Origin: Bugula neritina | Taxonomy: Eukaryota; Bryozoa; Gymnolaemata; Cheilostomatida; Bugulidae | Length of the DNA stretch: 64,000 nucleotides | Assembly (NCBI GenBank): GCA_964035545.1 | Contig: OZ037768.1 | Span: 2,097,501 to 2,161,500 of the forward strand | Direction of reading: 5' to 3' | Shown: positions 1-12,295 of the stretch, in pieces | How positions within the stretch are numbered: position 1 is the stretch's first letter | Layout of the letters: every line of letters begins with the position of its first letter | Notes under the pieces: generated by a model | Told to the model about the DNA's origin: nothing | Seen by the model: only the letters and a program-made list of their open reading frames with translations | Databases searched by the model: none | Translations under genes and position numbers: made by a program

Positions 1-319
1 TAGACCACTATATGACACAGCACTGATACTGCAGCTAAGCATTATATTACCACTATACACGCTCTGAGTCACGCTGTAGGTATTTAGCTAGCTGCTGCAG
101 TACACTCAGTGTGAAATATAAGTCAGCTAGGCTAAGTCAGCCACTACTAACAAATAACATTATTAGAGTAGTGGCATTTCTTTCAGGTTTTATGTTTCAT
201 TAGTGACTTCTACCATTGTATTCCATAACTCAGCCAATGCAGTTTCAATAGACTCAGAGCGCACTGCCTGCACTGCCTGTCATTGTTGTAGCCCACTGTG
301 ATACTGTACATATACTGAC

Positions 320-3300
320 CTTGGAGGTTTTAGTGTGATCCGGCTTTTTAGCTGTCACGAGGGAGTCGTATGCTCGCCGGGAATTGTCATAGTCAAGCAA
401 CTTCCTGCTCCTTTTGTTCATCTTTTCCTAGAAACATACAGTTACATAATAGTCAGCGGATCCCCTTATACAACAGGTCATCACCCCCCTAGCTCTACTC
501 ATCACACCCCTAGCTCTACTAGACACACCCCTAGCTCTACTCATCACACCCCTAGCTCTACTAGACACCCCCTAGCTCTACTCATCACACCCCTAGCTCT
601 ACTCGAAACCCCCCCTAGCTCTACTCGACACACCCCTAGCTCTACTCGACACACCCCTAGCTCTACTAGACACCCCCCTAGCTCTACTAGACACCCCCTA
701 GCTCTACTCAACACACCCCTAGCACTGTTATCTAATACAAATTTATAGGATGCAGGATAATAATAATGTACTAATTTTTACTGGAAAACGTCTTAGCAGA
801 AAACATTTCCTATTGTCAAAAAGTTATCTTATATGTGATGAATTAGAAAATTTGTAATCTACCAAATTCACCGAGCGTGCTGGACATGACATAGACAGTA
901 CCAGTTTTATTAACACATTATGCGAAATACATTTTTTTAGAATAATATATTTGTTCCCCGCATTAAGGAATATATCTACAGTGTTGGTTAGAGTCAGAGA
1001 GTATCAAACTTTGTGGTGGCATAAAAGTATAGAAAACCTTCAACTGGGCTCCCAAAATAGGGTTCTAGTAGTTGCAATATTACTACCTAATGATCCCTAC
1101 ACCAGGCTGTCTGTGGATAGTACAACTAAACCATGTTACACAACAGTTACCATAGCAACAGCTGTGAAAATGTGAAAGCACAAGCACAGGCAGGTCACAT
1201 CCAACTACCAACACTAGATGTAACAGTTGAAAGACATCAGAAATGGTAATATCGTGTCTAGGACATTAAATTACCATACACAAATCTGGTAAAACACAAA
1301 ATCGTCAGATTACTTGAGTGAATGAACTGCACACACACGAGGACACAATACTGTCTAATAATGTTACTAGAGTAAATGTATCTACACAGTAGTTACTAGA
1401 GTACTAGTTATTAGAGTACTAGTTACTAGTTACTAGAGTACTAGTTACTAGAGTACTAGTTACTAGAGTACTAGTTACTAGAGTACTAGTTACTAGAGTA
1501 CTAGTTACTAGAGTACTAGTTACTAGAGTACTAGTTACTAGAGTACTAGTTACTAGAGTACTAGTTACTAGAGTACTAGTTACTAGAGTACTAGTTACTA
1601 GAGTACTAGTTACTAGAGTACTAGTTACTAGAGTACTAGTTACTAGAGTACTAGTTACTAGAGTACTAGTTACTAGAGTACTAGTTACTAGAGTACTAGT
1701 TACTAGAGTACTAGTTACTAGAGTACTAGTTACTAGAGTACTAGTTACTAGAGTACTAGTTACTAGAGTACTAGTTACTAGAGTACTAGTTACTAGAGTA
1801 CTAGTTACTAGAGTACTAGTTACTAGAGTACTAGTTACTAGAGTACTAGTTACTAGAGTACTAGTTACTAGAGTACTAGTTAATAGCAGGGGATTGCACA
1901 CAAAGTAACAATCAGATAGGGCGTATCTACATGCGAATCTCACCTTGTACACAGGAAACTGGTCTAAATAGTCATTGAGATCTGCGTATACCCTCTCTGC
2001 TAGCTCAGCCTCGTAGTTGGTGTGCAACAGCTCCAGGGACTGTAACAGAGCAGAGATGAACAACTGAAGTTTATATCTTACAGAAAGATCTTGATTTGCA
2101 AACTACACTGTGAATGTTAATAGGGTGCAGAAATTCAAATGTGAAAAGCAGGTGTGACACTAATGTCATACTGAACAGTGTGATTCAAAACTTTAAATGT
2201 ATAAACTATAAAGTAAAAGATTTATAGCAACTCTGGTTGAGCCAAATAGTAACAAGGAAGACCAAAACTGTTTATCAGATGCTCACTGATGGCTTACAGC
2301 CAGCCACAGGGGAGTGGGAAGCAGTAACTGGCTCAGTGCACTGGAGTATGTTACACATTAGCAGAATAGACAACAGAAATGGGCAATCATAAATTGGAGA
2401 CGCGTATAAACCAGGACACAAGGTGAATTCCCAAAATTCAAACCGTGCCAAAAAGAACAACGAAACATCGACTGTAGAACATAACAGAAAAGTTTACAGC
2501 GTAGCTTCTGATCCATGACTTGTGTAAAAATATCAATAAGTAAAATACACAAAGCATAGTGCACAGTCTAAATAACGTCCAACTGGAAAAGATAAAGTCA
2601 ACTTACATTGAGGTTACCAGAAAGAGTCTGGGGGTCATACCAATCCTCCTCGTATGTCTCTTTCAGCACGGCATATAGGTTCCTGGCAGCCACAGACATG
2701 GCTAAAAAGGAAGTTCAGAATTTCAACCACTTCCTGTCACGTGCAGAGGTGTATAGGACTTTGAGCCAGTGATATTAGTCAGAGAGATATTAAAAATTAC
2801 TCAACTACACTTTGGCCAACATATATACACTAATTTACACCAACTTCCTCAAAAAATTGACTACACATCACCTGCACACATAGAATGAAGTATATAATAA
2901 CACACCCTTGACGCATGCAATGTAGTGCTTGGTTTCTTTCTGTAGCCGCATGGCAACACCCTAAAAACAACAACATATGTTTAAGAATGTAACAGAGTAC
3001 AGCAATCTCGGTCTACAAATTTGTTTTGACAATAGCAACTTGCCTGTTGCCTTTGAAATGAAGCGATGTTATCTTTGTAAACTTCATCTTTAGTTTTGTC
3101 GGCTTTTCCAACTCGTTGTAAAACCTGCAAAGAGTTACTAATAAATGAGAACTTGAAGGTATACACCTGCTGTGATGACATGAGAAGAGTCAAAACATGA
3201 CATCTCAGACCAGGAATCACAATAAGTATACAAAATAAAACATTTCCAGGTTCCTTCACAGCTCATAAATATATCAAACTCAACATTTTTTAAAGCAGAA

Positions 3301-4756
3301 CAAATATTAAGAGTTGGAGTTTGCTACTTATTTTCTAAAATATTTTAAGTAAGTTATTTAGTCCAAAAAATGAGACACGTTGAGTTCTGATTGGTTTAAG
3401 ATTTACCTTTGTTAATCAGATTTTAGTTACTTTAGAAAAATAGTGTTGGCATAGAGTTTAAACAGGTGTTGTTTGTGGCTGATGTAACACAAATAAACTG
3501 TTTTTCTATCAAGGGTATGGCTGCAGGTAAATGTGTCACACTACAGAAATGTTCACAAGATTCTAAATGGGGTCACAGCATAAATTACCTAAATCTTCAT
3601 CTAATCAGTTTCAAAATATAAAGTCACGACTATTAGAAAAAAGGTCTGCAAAAAAAACACACTAGGATTTCAACCTTTCCAACACTCGATATGCTAGTGC
3701 CTTTAGTAATATTGATATAACTTTACTTGACAAGGTACTTGGTAGTATATGATAGCAATAGGTCTTGGTAAAAATAGTAAAATTGTATGGTCAAATTTTG
3801 TAACTCTCAATAAAAATTTACAGAAAAAAATTGATATTTAAAATTAGATAGCAACATAATTATTGGTTTGATTATAAAGCCACTAAGTGATATTATGCTT
3901 AGGTTTGGTTACAAACTTTATTGTGATAACAGATACTGTATAGAAATACTTTTGTTGGAAAGTTAATATAAATGTTAAATTAATAGCGGTATTTTAGTTT
4001 TATAATATAAACCGGCATAACATATTTAATTTGTGAAAAATATTATGATGGGTTTCAGGACACTGAAAGAAAGTTTATTCACTAAGAAAGAGTTGGTATT
4101 TTAATAACGAATTTTCACAAGCACAAATTTTGATGGTATATTTAGTGTGAACAGTGCACTTTCACAGTATTTTGGTAATTAAACATACTTCAGTGAACTC
4201 CGATGTGATAGAGTAACAAGGCAATCACTTAAGTTAGTGTCATTATAGTAATTACAAAATTTACCTAGCCACTACTAAAGTATAAAAACGAGAAGTAATA
4301 TAATTATGCACATTCACAATGACTTTCAAAGGCTCAATACCCTTGAAGTTGACATGACTTCATTTACTCAAAACATTTGTCTTTGATGCCAAAATCGTAG
4401 GCCTAAAGTTAAATGACTACGGTTATAACTACAAGTTCAACCATCAGAATCTTGGTACATGTTATAAATATGTGAAACAAAATCATCACTATAATTATAA
4501 ATATGAAATTAAAATTACAATGGCTAATAATCCGTTAGTATAATTGCAATGATAATCATAATGACCATGTTGACTTTGATTGATACTGACGGTACGTGTG
4601 ACTGATCAGTGTTACTGAGAGTCCCATTAAGTGTGCCCAAGTATGATAACTTCGATAGGTTACTACAAGTATAACTATTCAACTCACCTTTGTTTTGGTG
4701 CGAACCAATGTTTTCTGAACAACTTTTGCAAAAGCACCTTTTGACGTCTCCGACAT
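320..4756 (-). CDS. AMPH: Amphiphysin/BIN1-family N-BAR protein, N-terminal part (3' end off window)
   Basis: Six phase-consistent exons: 4756-4688, 3124-3044, 2960-2906, 2701-2607, 2039-1944 and 427-320, giving the first 168 residues. The protein begins MSETSKGAFAKVVQKTL, an amphipathic N-terminal helix, followed by VLQRVGKADKTKDE (residues 24-37), VKAM, YEEDW and SRKLLDYDNSRRAYDSL (from about residue 138). These align in order with the N-BAR domain of human BIN1/amphiphysin (KVLQKLGKADETKDE, ASVKAM, YEPDW, GRKLVDYDSARHHYESL). The family dimerises into a banana-shaped module that senses and bends membrane at endocytic necks and T-tubules. The rest of the BAR domain and any SH3 domain must lie left of position 320. 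The start is the only ATG in frame with the conserved helix. Intron 2 uses a GC donor. Transcription diverges from WIPF, 2.5 kb away. Confidence 0.93.
480..727. repeat. Minisatellite, about 19-21 bp unit, in amphiphysin intron 5
   Basis: About 12 degenerate head-to-tail units around CACCCCTAGCTCTACTAGA. It lies about 50 bp upstream (in transcript sense) of the acceptor of the last visible amphiphysin exon. The open reading frame across it is a by-product of the repeat. Confidence 0.9.
1386..1884. repeat. 15-bp minisatellite, about 33 near-identical units, amphiphysin intron 5
   Basis: Nearly perfect tandem copies of ACTAGTTACTAGAGT. The homogeneity indicates recent expansion or ongoing homogenisation. 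Each unit holds the palindrome ACTAGT. It begins about 60 bp inside the intron after exon 5. Because 15 is a multiple of 3, the minus strand reads as a spurious TSTLV pentapeptide repeat. Confidence 0.97.
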
Positions 4757-7235
4757 GGTGATGCTGATAATATTGTTAGAATTACACTCGAAACTGTACA
4801 GGTACTAATAGTAGCACTACGTCTTCTAGATTACAACAACAAAAAATAATTATAGTTATTCACTACAATTTGAGTAACTTTTAGTTTTATTTAATTTTAT
4901 TAGATTTAGTGCAACTCTTACAGTTAGTGTTACTCTCACTCTGTCCAACTCCAAGTCTTGGAGTTGGTAAGTAAAACGAATATTTTTTAAATTCTTATAC
5001 AAGTACAGCTTCAAATTCAACTTGGAAACATTAAAATGGCAATTCCTCAAACCTCTTCTACTGGTTTCATAGAATTGGATTTGTCGGTAATTATAAAAGT
5101 TCAACCCAAAGCAGAATTCATGTAGTTGTACCGCGAGTTTGACTTGTAATCCAATTTCAATTTACCAACACGAAATTGCCTGTCCGTTGTCGGCGACTTT
5201 CACTTTGGGCTCACCCGTTACAAATTGCCTTTTGTGTCTGCGTCAGGCCTAAATAAAAATATAGTCATTGACAATTTCAGTCCGAATAAAGACTAAAATC
5301 TCACCAAAATATATTTTATTTTATTTATTTTAAAAGTAAATTAAATTAAAAAATATAAAATAAATATTTTATTTTTGTTAATATTAATTTTTTAAAGTAT
5401 AATATATACATTGGTACCAACCTAATCCCTTTTGTGCAGCCACAACAACGCCCCTTGAACTCGCAGTTCCGCAACAGTCGTAAACTTCCAAAACAATTTC
5501 GAGACTGACTGTCGGAACCACAGAAGTTATACTAAAACTTAATGTTATCTGGAGAAAATCATGACAATTAACATATTGACCAACAAGTGATTGATTGCTC
5601 AGTAGATTTGACTCATGCATAACTATTACTCGCCAATATTCTTCAAGTTTGTATGGTAACCACTACCACTACCAGTAATCACTAATCAGATTAGTAATCT
5701 AAACCTGTAACGTGTAAACTTGAACTTAAACTAAGTAAATTACTCACTGTCTCTAAACTAGGTGACACATACTTATAGTTAACTTATAGTCTTATACTCA
5801 CACTAATAGTGATATAGCATGAGTGCATCGTGGTACTTATAGTTACTGTTAGCTAATGCTATTACTATTAGTATTACTATTAGTATTAGTATTACTATGG
5901 CTATAGGCATACTCATAGTCATAGTGATAGTGATAGTTATAGTAATACTAATACTAATAGTAATAGGGTATAGTGCCATACAGATACTGAGATAGTAACA
6001 CTATAAGTAAATGTGTCTCATGCTGATGCAGACTAAAATTAAAGGCTAATAAATATCATATCACAATCATCATCGTGATATTCATACTCATAGCCATATT
6101 CATCATCATCATTGTGACTAATGTATCACTAAATCTAATCATTATCATATTGGTATTCAAACTCAAACTGATAAATATCATTTTAATTTATTTAAAACTA
6201 AGTCTAATACTTGATAGTGGTTGTAAGCCTTATATCATAAATGATGAACTAATAGGGCTATTTGTATAAATACAAAATAAATCATTGTGATTGCGGTTAG
6301 TCACTAACTCTAAGAGTAAGTTTGAGTTAGACTTAGTGGCACTGGTCATGGTTTACTTTAACTAGTAATCGCAAACAAGTTGCTGTTTACGCTACTATCA
6401 ATGATAGTACTACTACTAGTACTACTAGCATCACTGTATCAATATGTTTATACCAGTACTGATTGTGATATTAAGATTTATAGTTTTACTGATGATTACT
6501 AAAGCTTGTGGAATCAGAATGCAGTGATAGTGTTACTGTGACAATTAGATTTTACTTGACTTTCTTATAAATACAATAGCAATTGTCACTTTGAAATTAA
6601 AATATTAAGCTGATTTCATTTATATTAAAAAATCTTACTGTAAATATATAGTGCAGATTAGTCGTATCTATATTCATAGTGGTTTTAAATGCATACTGAA
6701 TTTGATGTAGTGTTTAACATATTTATAAACCTTTAAATAAACTTGTTAATAAAAATGAAAGTAGTAACTACTAACTTAGTTTTGAACTGAAACCTAAACG
6801 TATAGTTGTTACTATTAAAATAACACTCAAAGTTATTTCTACACACATTCAGTTTCTAGTTTGATTTTTGTAGTGGACTTGTTGAACACTCATTTTGATC
6901 AGCTGATTTAGCAAGTGACGAGTTACTCACATTTAGAATTGTGTAGTTTCACTCTAAAACATACATGGTTGTTAGATTTATTTAAAACTTGTATATGATA
7001 ATAACTATAAAAGTAGGTTTAATTGTTTTACAAAGTATGATAATTTGAAGTATTTTTTATTATATTAGATCTTGTTCTTACCTGTATACTTGATTGCACA
7101 TTATAGCTGACCTTGTAAAAGGCCAAGACGCTGACCGCTCAAACACGGTCCTTCACTCTGCTACTTCTCAGTGTTTATAACTTTATGTGATTTTGTAGAG
7201 AGAATTGAGGGTGAAATAGTACATGCTCATCTAGC
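4757..7235. other. Intergenic region between divergent amphiphysin and WIPF genes
   Basis: No coding exon recognised. The region is AT-rich, and 5850-5960 is a degenerate tract of (TAGTAT)/(ATACTA) hexamer and trinucleotide repeats. It must hold the promoters and 5' UTRs of both divergent genes, but I see no motif strong enough to place a start site. Confidence 0.6.
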
Positions 7236-10200
7236 ATGCCTCCACCCCCTCCCCCACCTCCGGGACCCCCGCCCCCTCCTGGTCCACCTCCACCTAGTGC
7301 CTCTAAGTTTGGTGGGAAGACTGCTAAACCTTCAGGAGGGGGAGCAGGGCGCGGTGCTCTACTCAGCTCCATTCATCAAGGGGCTAGACTTAAGAAAACA
7401 GTAACCAATGACAGAAGTGCTCCTTCAGTTGGTGGTGGTAGGTCCTAGCCAGCTACTGTTTCTACTTCTCATGTGTTATGCCCGTCAGTTATCACTTGAC
7501 AGTGCTAATAAACTTTACAGTTGTACCACTACTACTGCTATTTCAGTGAAACCATCTCCGGGAGGAGGCGGTGGCGGTGGTGGTGGTGGTAGACCCGGAC
7601 CCGGTGGTCAGAGTAACGGGGGAGCTGCACCCATGGCGGCAGCCGGATTAGGCGGCCTCTTCGCTGGAGGGATGCCAAAACTGAGGTCGGCAAACGCCCC
7701 GAGAAACACTGGAGGTGAGGAATTGTGGGATTGATGTTTAGCTTGGGATCCACAAGTCGTCTGCTAGTTTTAGGTTGTGTGTTTAGCAGCAACTAGCGGA
7801 CCTAGTGCCGTGTCTAATGTAAACCGTTGAGCTCAGGCTAAACATCTCAACTAGGTTCAGCTCAATGTACTGAGATAATGTGCATTTTATTGTGTAATAT
7901 TTTCATACTACTCATCTAATGATACTGTAATATATTACTCTAGTCATATAATGATCCTGTAATATATTACTCTAGTCATATAATGATACTGTAATATATT
8001 ACTCTAGTCATCTAATGATACTGTAATATATTACTCTAGTCATATAATGATACTGTAATATATTACTCTAGTCATCTAATGATCCTGTAATATATTACTC
8101 TAGTCATCTAATGATACTGTAATATATTACTCTAGTCATCTAATGATACTGTAATATATTACTCTAGTCATCTAATGACACTGTAATATATTACTCTAGT
8201 CATCTAATGATACTGTAATATATTACTCTAGTCATATAAAGACACTGTAATATATTATTGTCATATAACTGTACAGGAAACAAGGGTCCCCCTCTAAAGC
8301 CGCCCGGTATGAAGCCTACTTCGAGCTCCCCGCAGACCAACACAAGTAGCCACAGTCCTGCAAACAGACCATCATTCCCCGGTGCGGGCGCCCCGAAGCC
8401 ATCTCCATTGACTAGTAATAAGCCTAGTACAAATGCCTCACTGACTAAACCGGCAGTCAATGACCGCCCGCTGCCGCCTCAGCCAACAGCCAATAGTCAT
8501 ACTCAGGGGCGAGCGCTGCCCCCCACACCAGCAGCAGGGGGCCCACCTCCTCTCCCTACGAACAGGAAGCCCAATGGCCAGGCAGCACCTCCCCCACCGG
8601 CACCAAACACTAAGCCGTCAGCAGGCAGAGTGTCAAGTGGAATGACTAATAGACCGTTACCCCCTCCCCCTGGTAGGGAGTCCTCGTCAGCCGGCAGCGT
8701 ACGCAGAGATCATTTGCCACCCCCTCCTCCCAGTAGAGACACACCCCCTCCGCCCCCTCCCAATGGACCAGCGAGTCGCACTCACATCCAGCCAGCAGGT
8801 AGAGGCAGCCTCCCTCCCCCTCCCCCTGGCAGAGATCCCGGCACCGCTATTAGCGCAAAGGGGACAGTTGGAAGAAAATCAGGGGGTCCTCCCCCACCCC
8901 CACCTCCAAGGTATGTCACTAATACTTGTGCTTAGAAAGAGACATTCTAAAGCTTGCTATATGACTAGTTCTCTTCCACTCTTTCATTCATTGCCTGTGT
9001 GTGTGTACACCCCTGCAGTATTGTATGTACACCCCTGTAGCCTGTGTGTAAACCCCTGTAGCCTGTGTGTACACCCTACAGTGAGATAAGTTAGACAACT
9101 CCTACCTGCTACTACTATTCGTATTTTAAAACTCACTTGAAACTTTCTACTGTGAACTGGCAAGAGTAGATCTACATAATATAACGTAGTAGTTGGCCAC
9201 ACAATTAGTGTGTTTAGATGTGTGACCTTCTCATGCACTCATCACTCCACAAGATAGTGTGAGATACTGGGTGTCAGTCTACAGTTTGAACTGGTGTCAG
9301 TCTAGTGTCTGTACAGCTGGGGCATATCTCACACTACATCTACACAGCAGACCAGCTAGCCTGGGAACTCTATCACCCACTCACACTGATCTAATACCAG
9401 AAAAGTGATTCAATGCATGACTCATGTTTAAGTCATATTAGGTACAAAAATGTAGAGTTTTGCTTAGCTTGGATTATTAATTCTTGGTTTGACATTTGAG
9501 TTAGAATTAAAGGAGCAACTGTGGTTTAGTGGTTAGAGCACCAGTTGTCTTAGTAGTCATAAAGTTAGCAGTTAGAATCCCAGTAAAGGCTGTTAGTGAT
9601 GTTAGGAAGAGCATTCAGTCACAGTTGTTCTCGTGCCACATGTGAATAAGTCTTTAAGTCAGGTGTTCTTGTTTTAGTTTGAGTTTATTTAGTTACACGC
9701 TTGGTTTGTAGGAGCAGTAATCAACCCCCTCCTCCCCCATCAGTACCTAGTAACTCTATGAGGGCTGGCCCGCCCCCTCTCCCGTCTTCAGCTCCTAACC
9801 AGGCGCGGAACGGAGTCTTGAGGGATAACAAATCCGGTCCTCCACCACCACCTCACCGGTTGTCTTCTGCAGGGGGTGGCAGGACTTCAGCAGTCCCGGA
9901 CCCTACAGGTTGGTAATATTTCCTACAATGTACTCTGCAGGTAGGTAATATATCCTACAATATACCCTACAGGTTGGTAGTATATCCTACAATATACTCT
10001 ACAGGTTGGTAATATTTCCTACAATGTACTCTGCAGGTAGGTAATATATCCTACAATATACTCTACAGATATGTAATATTTCCTACAATATACTCTACAG
10101 GTAGGTAATATTTCCTATAATATACTATACAGTTAGGTAATATATCTTACAATATACTATGTACTGTTATATGATTTACTGTTTACCTGGGTTAATAAGA

Positions 10201-11378
10201 TCGTTACAGCTGAGTATCATAGGTATATAATTATCATCCTGCAAGTGTAACTCTTAATATAAGATGCTAATGGAAATTTATTCTCGTGTGAAAAAGTGGT
10301 AAACATCTATTTTAATAGTAACATTATATTGGTTAAAGTGATTCGTAACACAGTCTTCTAATAATCACTACACAGCTTTGTTAACCTGTGTAACTTTTTG
10401 CGACATTTGTAGACTTAGAGGCAAGATTTTCCTTTCCAAGTCCCAACGGGTTCCCCAACCCTGAGCCTTTTGCAGGTGGCCCTAAGACTTATCCTAGCAA
10501 ATCAAAACGAAACACAATGGTACAAGGAAGTGAGTATTTAGAGTAAATTGCTGCCTTGTTTCAGTGTAAAGATAGAGTGCATGTATTGCCATCACTAGCA
10601 CAACTAGTAGTATTGAGTGCTGCGTGTACTGCAACTTCCTTGTTTAGAGGATTGTACTGCAGTTGTGTTTTTAGTTCAGATATCTTCAAAATTTGTTAAA
10701 AATGAATAATCTTTGCTGTTTACTTGCTTGAAGTGACAAGAAATTAGGGCTAAATATATAGCTTAAGGTCATGAACCACTTCTGTATTACACAAGGTGTC
10801 CTACTCACCCCTCACACTTGCGTTAGAATGGATTTTTGTCTTGGGAGTCATCCTCTCATGAAACAAGTAGGCAAGCGTAGTCATACATATAGTTAGCTTA
10901 ATGGTAGCCTGAACAGAAATATGCCTGTTCCTCAGGAGCTCATGCATACTGTTTTAGTATGGGAAGAATTGAAATCATAAACAGTTTGTCGCTGGCATTG
11001 CTTTGCTCTTTCATTGCAATTCTGCTGGACTTCACCTACAGTCCAACGAGACTTGGTAAACATTCTGAGTCACCCACTCTCAGTTGAGAACTTGTTCCAA
11101 GTTTACCGCTCATCTTTGTGAGATTATTGGATGTATCATAGCTTAGTGTCAAAAAGATGGTTGGTTTCACCGGAGAAATATTAGCTGATAGTTTGCTAAA
11201 TAGAAGAAATTTCCTATTTATATAGTTTATAAAATAGATGCAAGGTCTAGCATTTAGTAAGTGTCCCTAGTCAGTCAGCAAGTGAAAGATGTCCTGTTGG
11301 TTTATCTTGCATGTCAGAATTTGATCTGGTAAACTTTTATTTATTTTAGGAGGCCTTCCACCGCCACCCCCAAAGTGA
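7236..11378 (+). CDS. WIPF: WIP/verprolin family WASP-interacting protein
   Basis: Six exons: 7236-7437, 7547-7714, 8277-8910, 9712-9908, 10413-10529 and 11350-11378. All phases agree and give 448 aa plus TGA. Order: polyproline N-terminus (profilin-type, residues 2-20); WH2 actin-binding motif LLSSIHQGARLKKTV followed by TNDRSAP (about residues 42-63); a Gly tract; the family signature LGGLFAGGMPKLRS (about 102-115); a long proline-rich middle with several RxLPPxP SH3-type sites; and a C-terminal WASP EVH1-binding segment (about 401-435) with DLEARFSF and PEPFAGGPKTYPSK, matching the F-x-F and PEPY...KSYPSK elements of human WIP. It ends GLPPPPPK. The protein binds G-actin and holds N-WASP in its regulated state for endocytic actin assembly. 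Start: ATG at the head of the polyproline block. It is tail-to-tail with GPR155. Confidence 0.95.
7905..8262. repeat. 32-bp minisatellite ending at the WIPF exon 3 acceptor
   Basis: About 11 units containing ATACTGTAATATATTACTCT and ending GTCAT(C/A)TA. The last partial unit reads GTCATATAACTGTACAG, so the working acceptor of exon 3 (exon starts 8277) lies inside a diverged terminal unit. Confidence 0.93.
9000..9078. repeat. Short tandem repeat, about 25-bp unit, WIPF intron 3
   Basis: Three to four imperfect copies built on GTGTGTACACCCCTGTAGCC. Low copy number; it is about 90 bp inside the intron after exon 3. Confidence 0.7.
9445..9700 (+). mobile_element. Possible tRNA-derived SINE in WIPF intron 3
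   Basis: From about 9511 the sequence resembles a decayed tRNA head: an A-box-like TGGTTTAGTGGTTAGAGCA followed about 40 bp later by a B-box-like GTTAGAATCCC. A non-tRNA body follows (GGAAGAGCATTCAGTCACAG). The 60 bp before it (9445-9505) is loosely similar to 21960-22030 in a GPR155 intron, which suggests a dispersed family. No target-site duplication was found. Internal Pol III promoter boxes are what SINEs keep; assignment as a SINE is inference. Confidence 0.4.
9909..10165. repeat. 32-bp minisatellite built from the WIPF exon 4 donor site
   Basis: Eight 32-bp units start at 9909, 9941, 9973, 10005, 10037, 10069, 10101 and about 10133. The first unit is the start of intron 4 itself. Six of eight units open GTTGGT or GTAGGT directly after a CAG, exactly like the true junction CTACAG/GTTGGTAAT. 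The array is therefore a run of near-identical 5' splice sites. Confidence 0.95.
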
Positions 11379-12207
11379 ACACTCATCATCTCATAATATT
11401 TATATTTTGACGATATTCAATGTCCAATGAGATAGCAGGATTACTGGTCACTGCCATGCGAAGTATAGCCATTGGATATCAAAATCAATATAATAAAAAT
11501 TTCGGTGCGTTGCTGTGGGGACCCCAGATTGCAGTTTACCAGTTCCTATCACTGATAGAGACAGCATACCAAGTAGATACTATCTCTGATTAGAGTTGTG
11601 TTCACTCTGTACTCTCAACTTGTGCTAACCAACCCAGAGTATTCGACACATGCTCAACTTAACTAATATACCCATCTTTAGCCAACCAATATATAGATAC
11701 TCTATTTTATTCACTTATAGCCATTAGTGTACACTTCACTAAGATAGTAGTGTTTTTTGTGTCAATTTCTCTAATTATTCATTTCAAATCATGTAATCGA
11801 AGTCTATGCATTGCCCATGGCTCGTGTGATACATTATGCCTGATCACTTTGTAAATTCTAAATATTTTATTTGATTTTTGCTTTGCTTAGATGTGTTGAA
11901 CTAATTCAATTATCATTTTCAATTATTTAGTAATGCAAATACTGAATGGGTGATATATTTCTTATATATTATATAAAACACAAGTAATGTTACATGTGCA
12001 CATATAACCACATCCTATATTTTTCTGATTGTATTGTATTACTAGTTTCATTTGTTTCCATTTCCATGATAGATAAGGTTAAATTATGCTAATATATAAT
12101 GTAATAAGCCCCGCTGTTAAGTTATAACTGCATTGCTTATTAACTTACAATCTTTCTCCATATACTCCTAGGTTTCTATGCCAACACTATGAAGTAGGTT
12201 TACCAAA

Positions 12208-12213
12208 AATAAA
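12208..12213 (+). promoter_or_regulatory. Candidate poly(A) signal for WIPF
   Basis: AATAAA on the plus strand about 830 bp past the WIPF stop codon. It implies an 850-nt 3' UTR. Confidence 0.5.
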
Positions 12214-12244
12214 GATTTTATACATATAAATGCTCCGCCCCAAG

Positions 12245-12295
12245 TTTATTATATGAAATTAGGAGTTGTCACACTTAAATATACACAAGTTTATT
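12245..12295 (-). promoter_or_regulatory. Candidate poly(A) signals for GPR155
   Basis: Two minus-strand AATAAA motifs at 12250-12245 and 12295-12290, about 1.1 kb past the GPR155 stop. They face the WIPF signal at 12208, so the two transcripts would end within about 100 bp of each other or overlap. Confidence 0.4.

Noticed and set aside
1419-2063. Open frame encoding a long TSTLV pentapeptide repeat
   Set aside because: It is the 15-bp minisatellite in amphiphysin intron 5 read through without stops. Only the terminal part (1944-2039) is a real exon.
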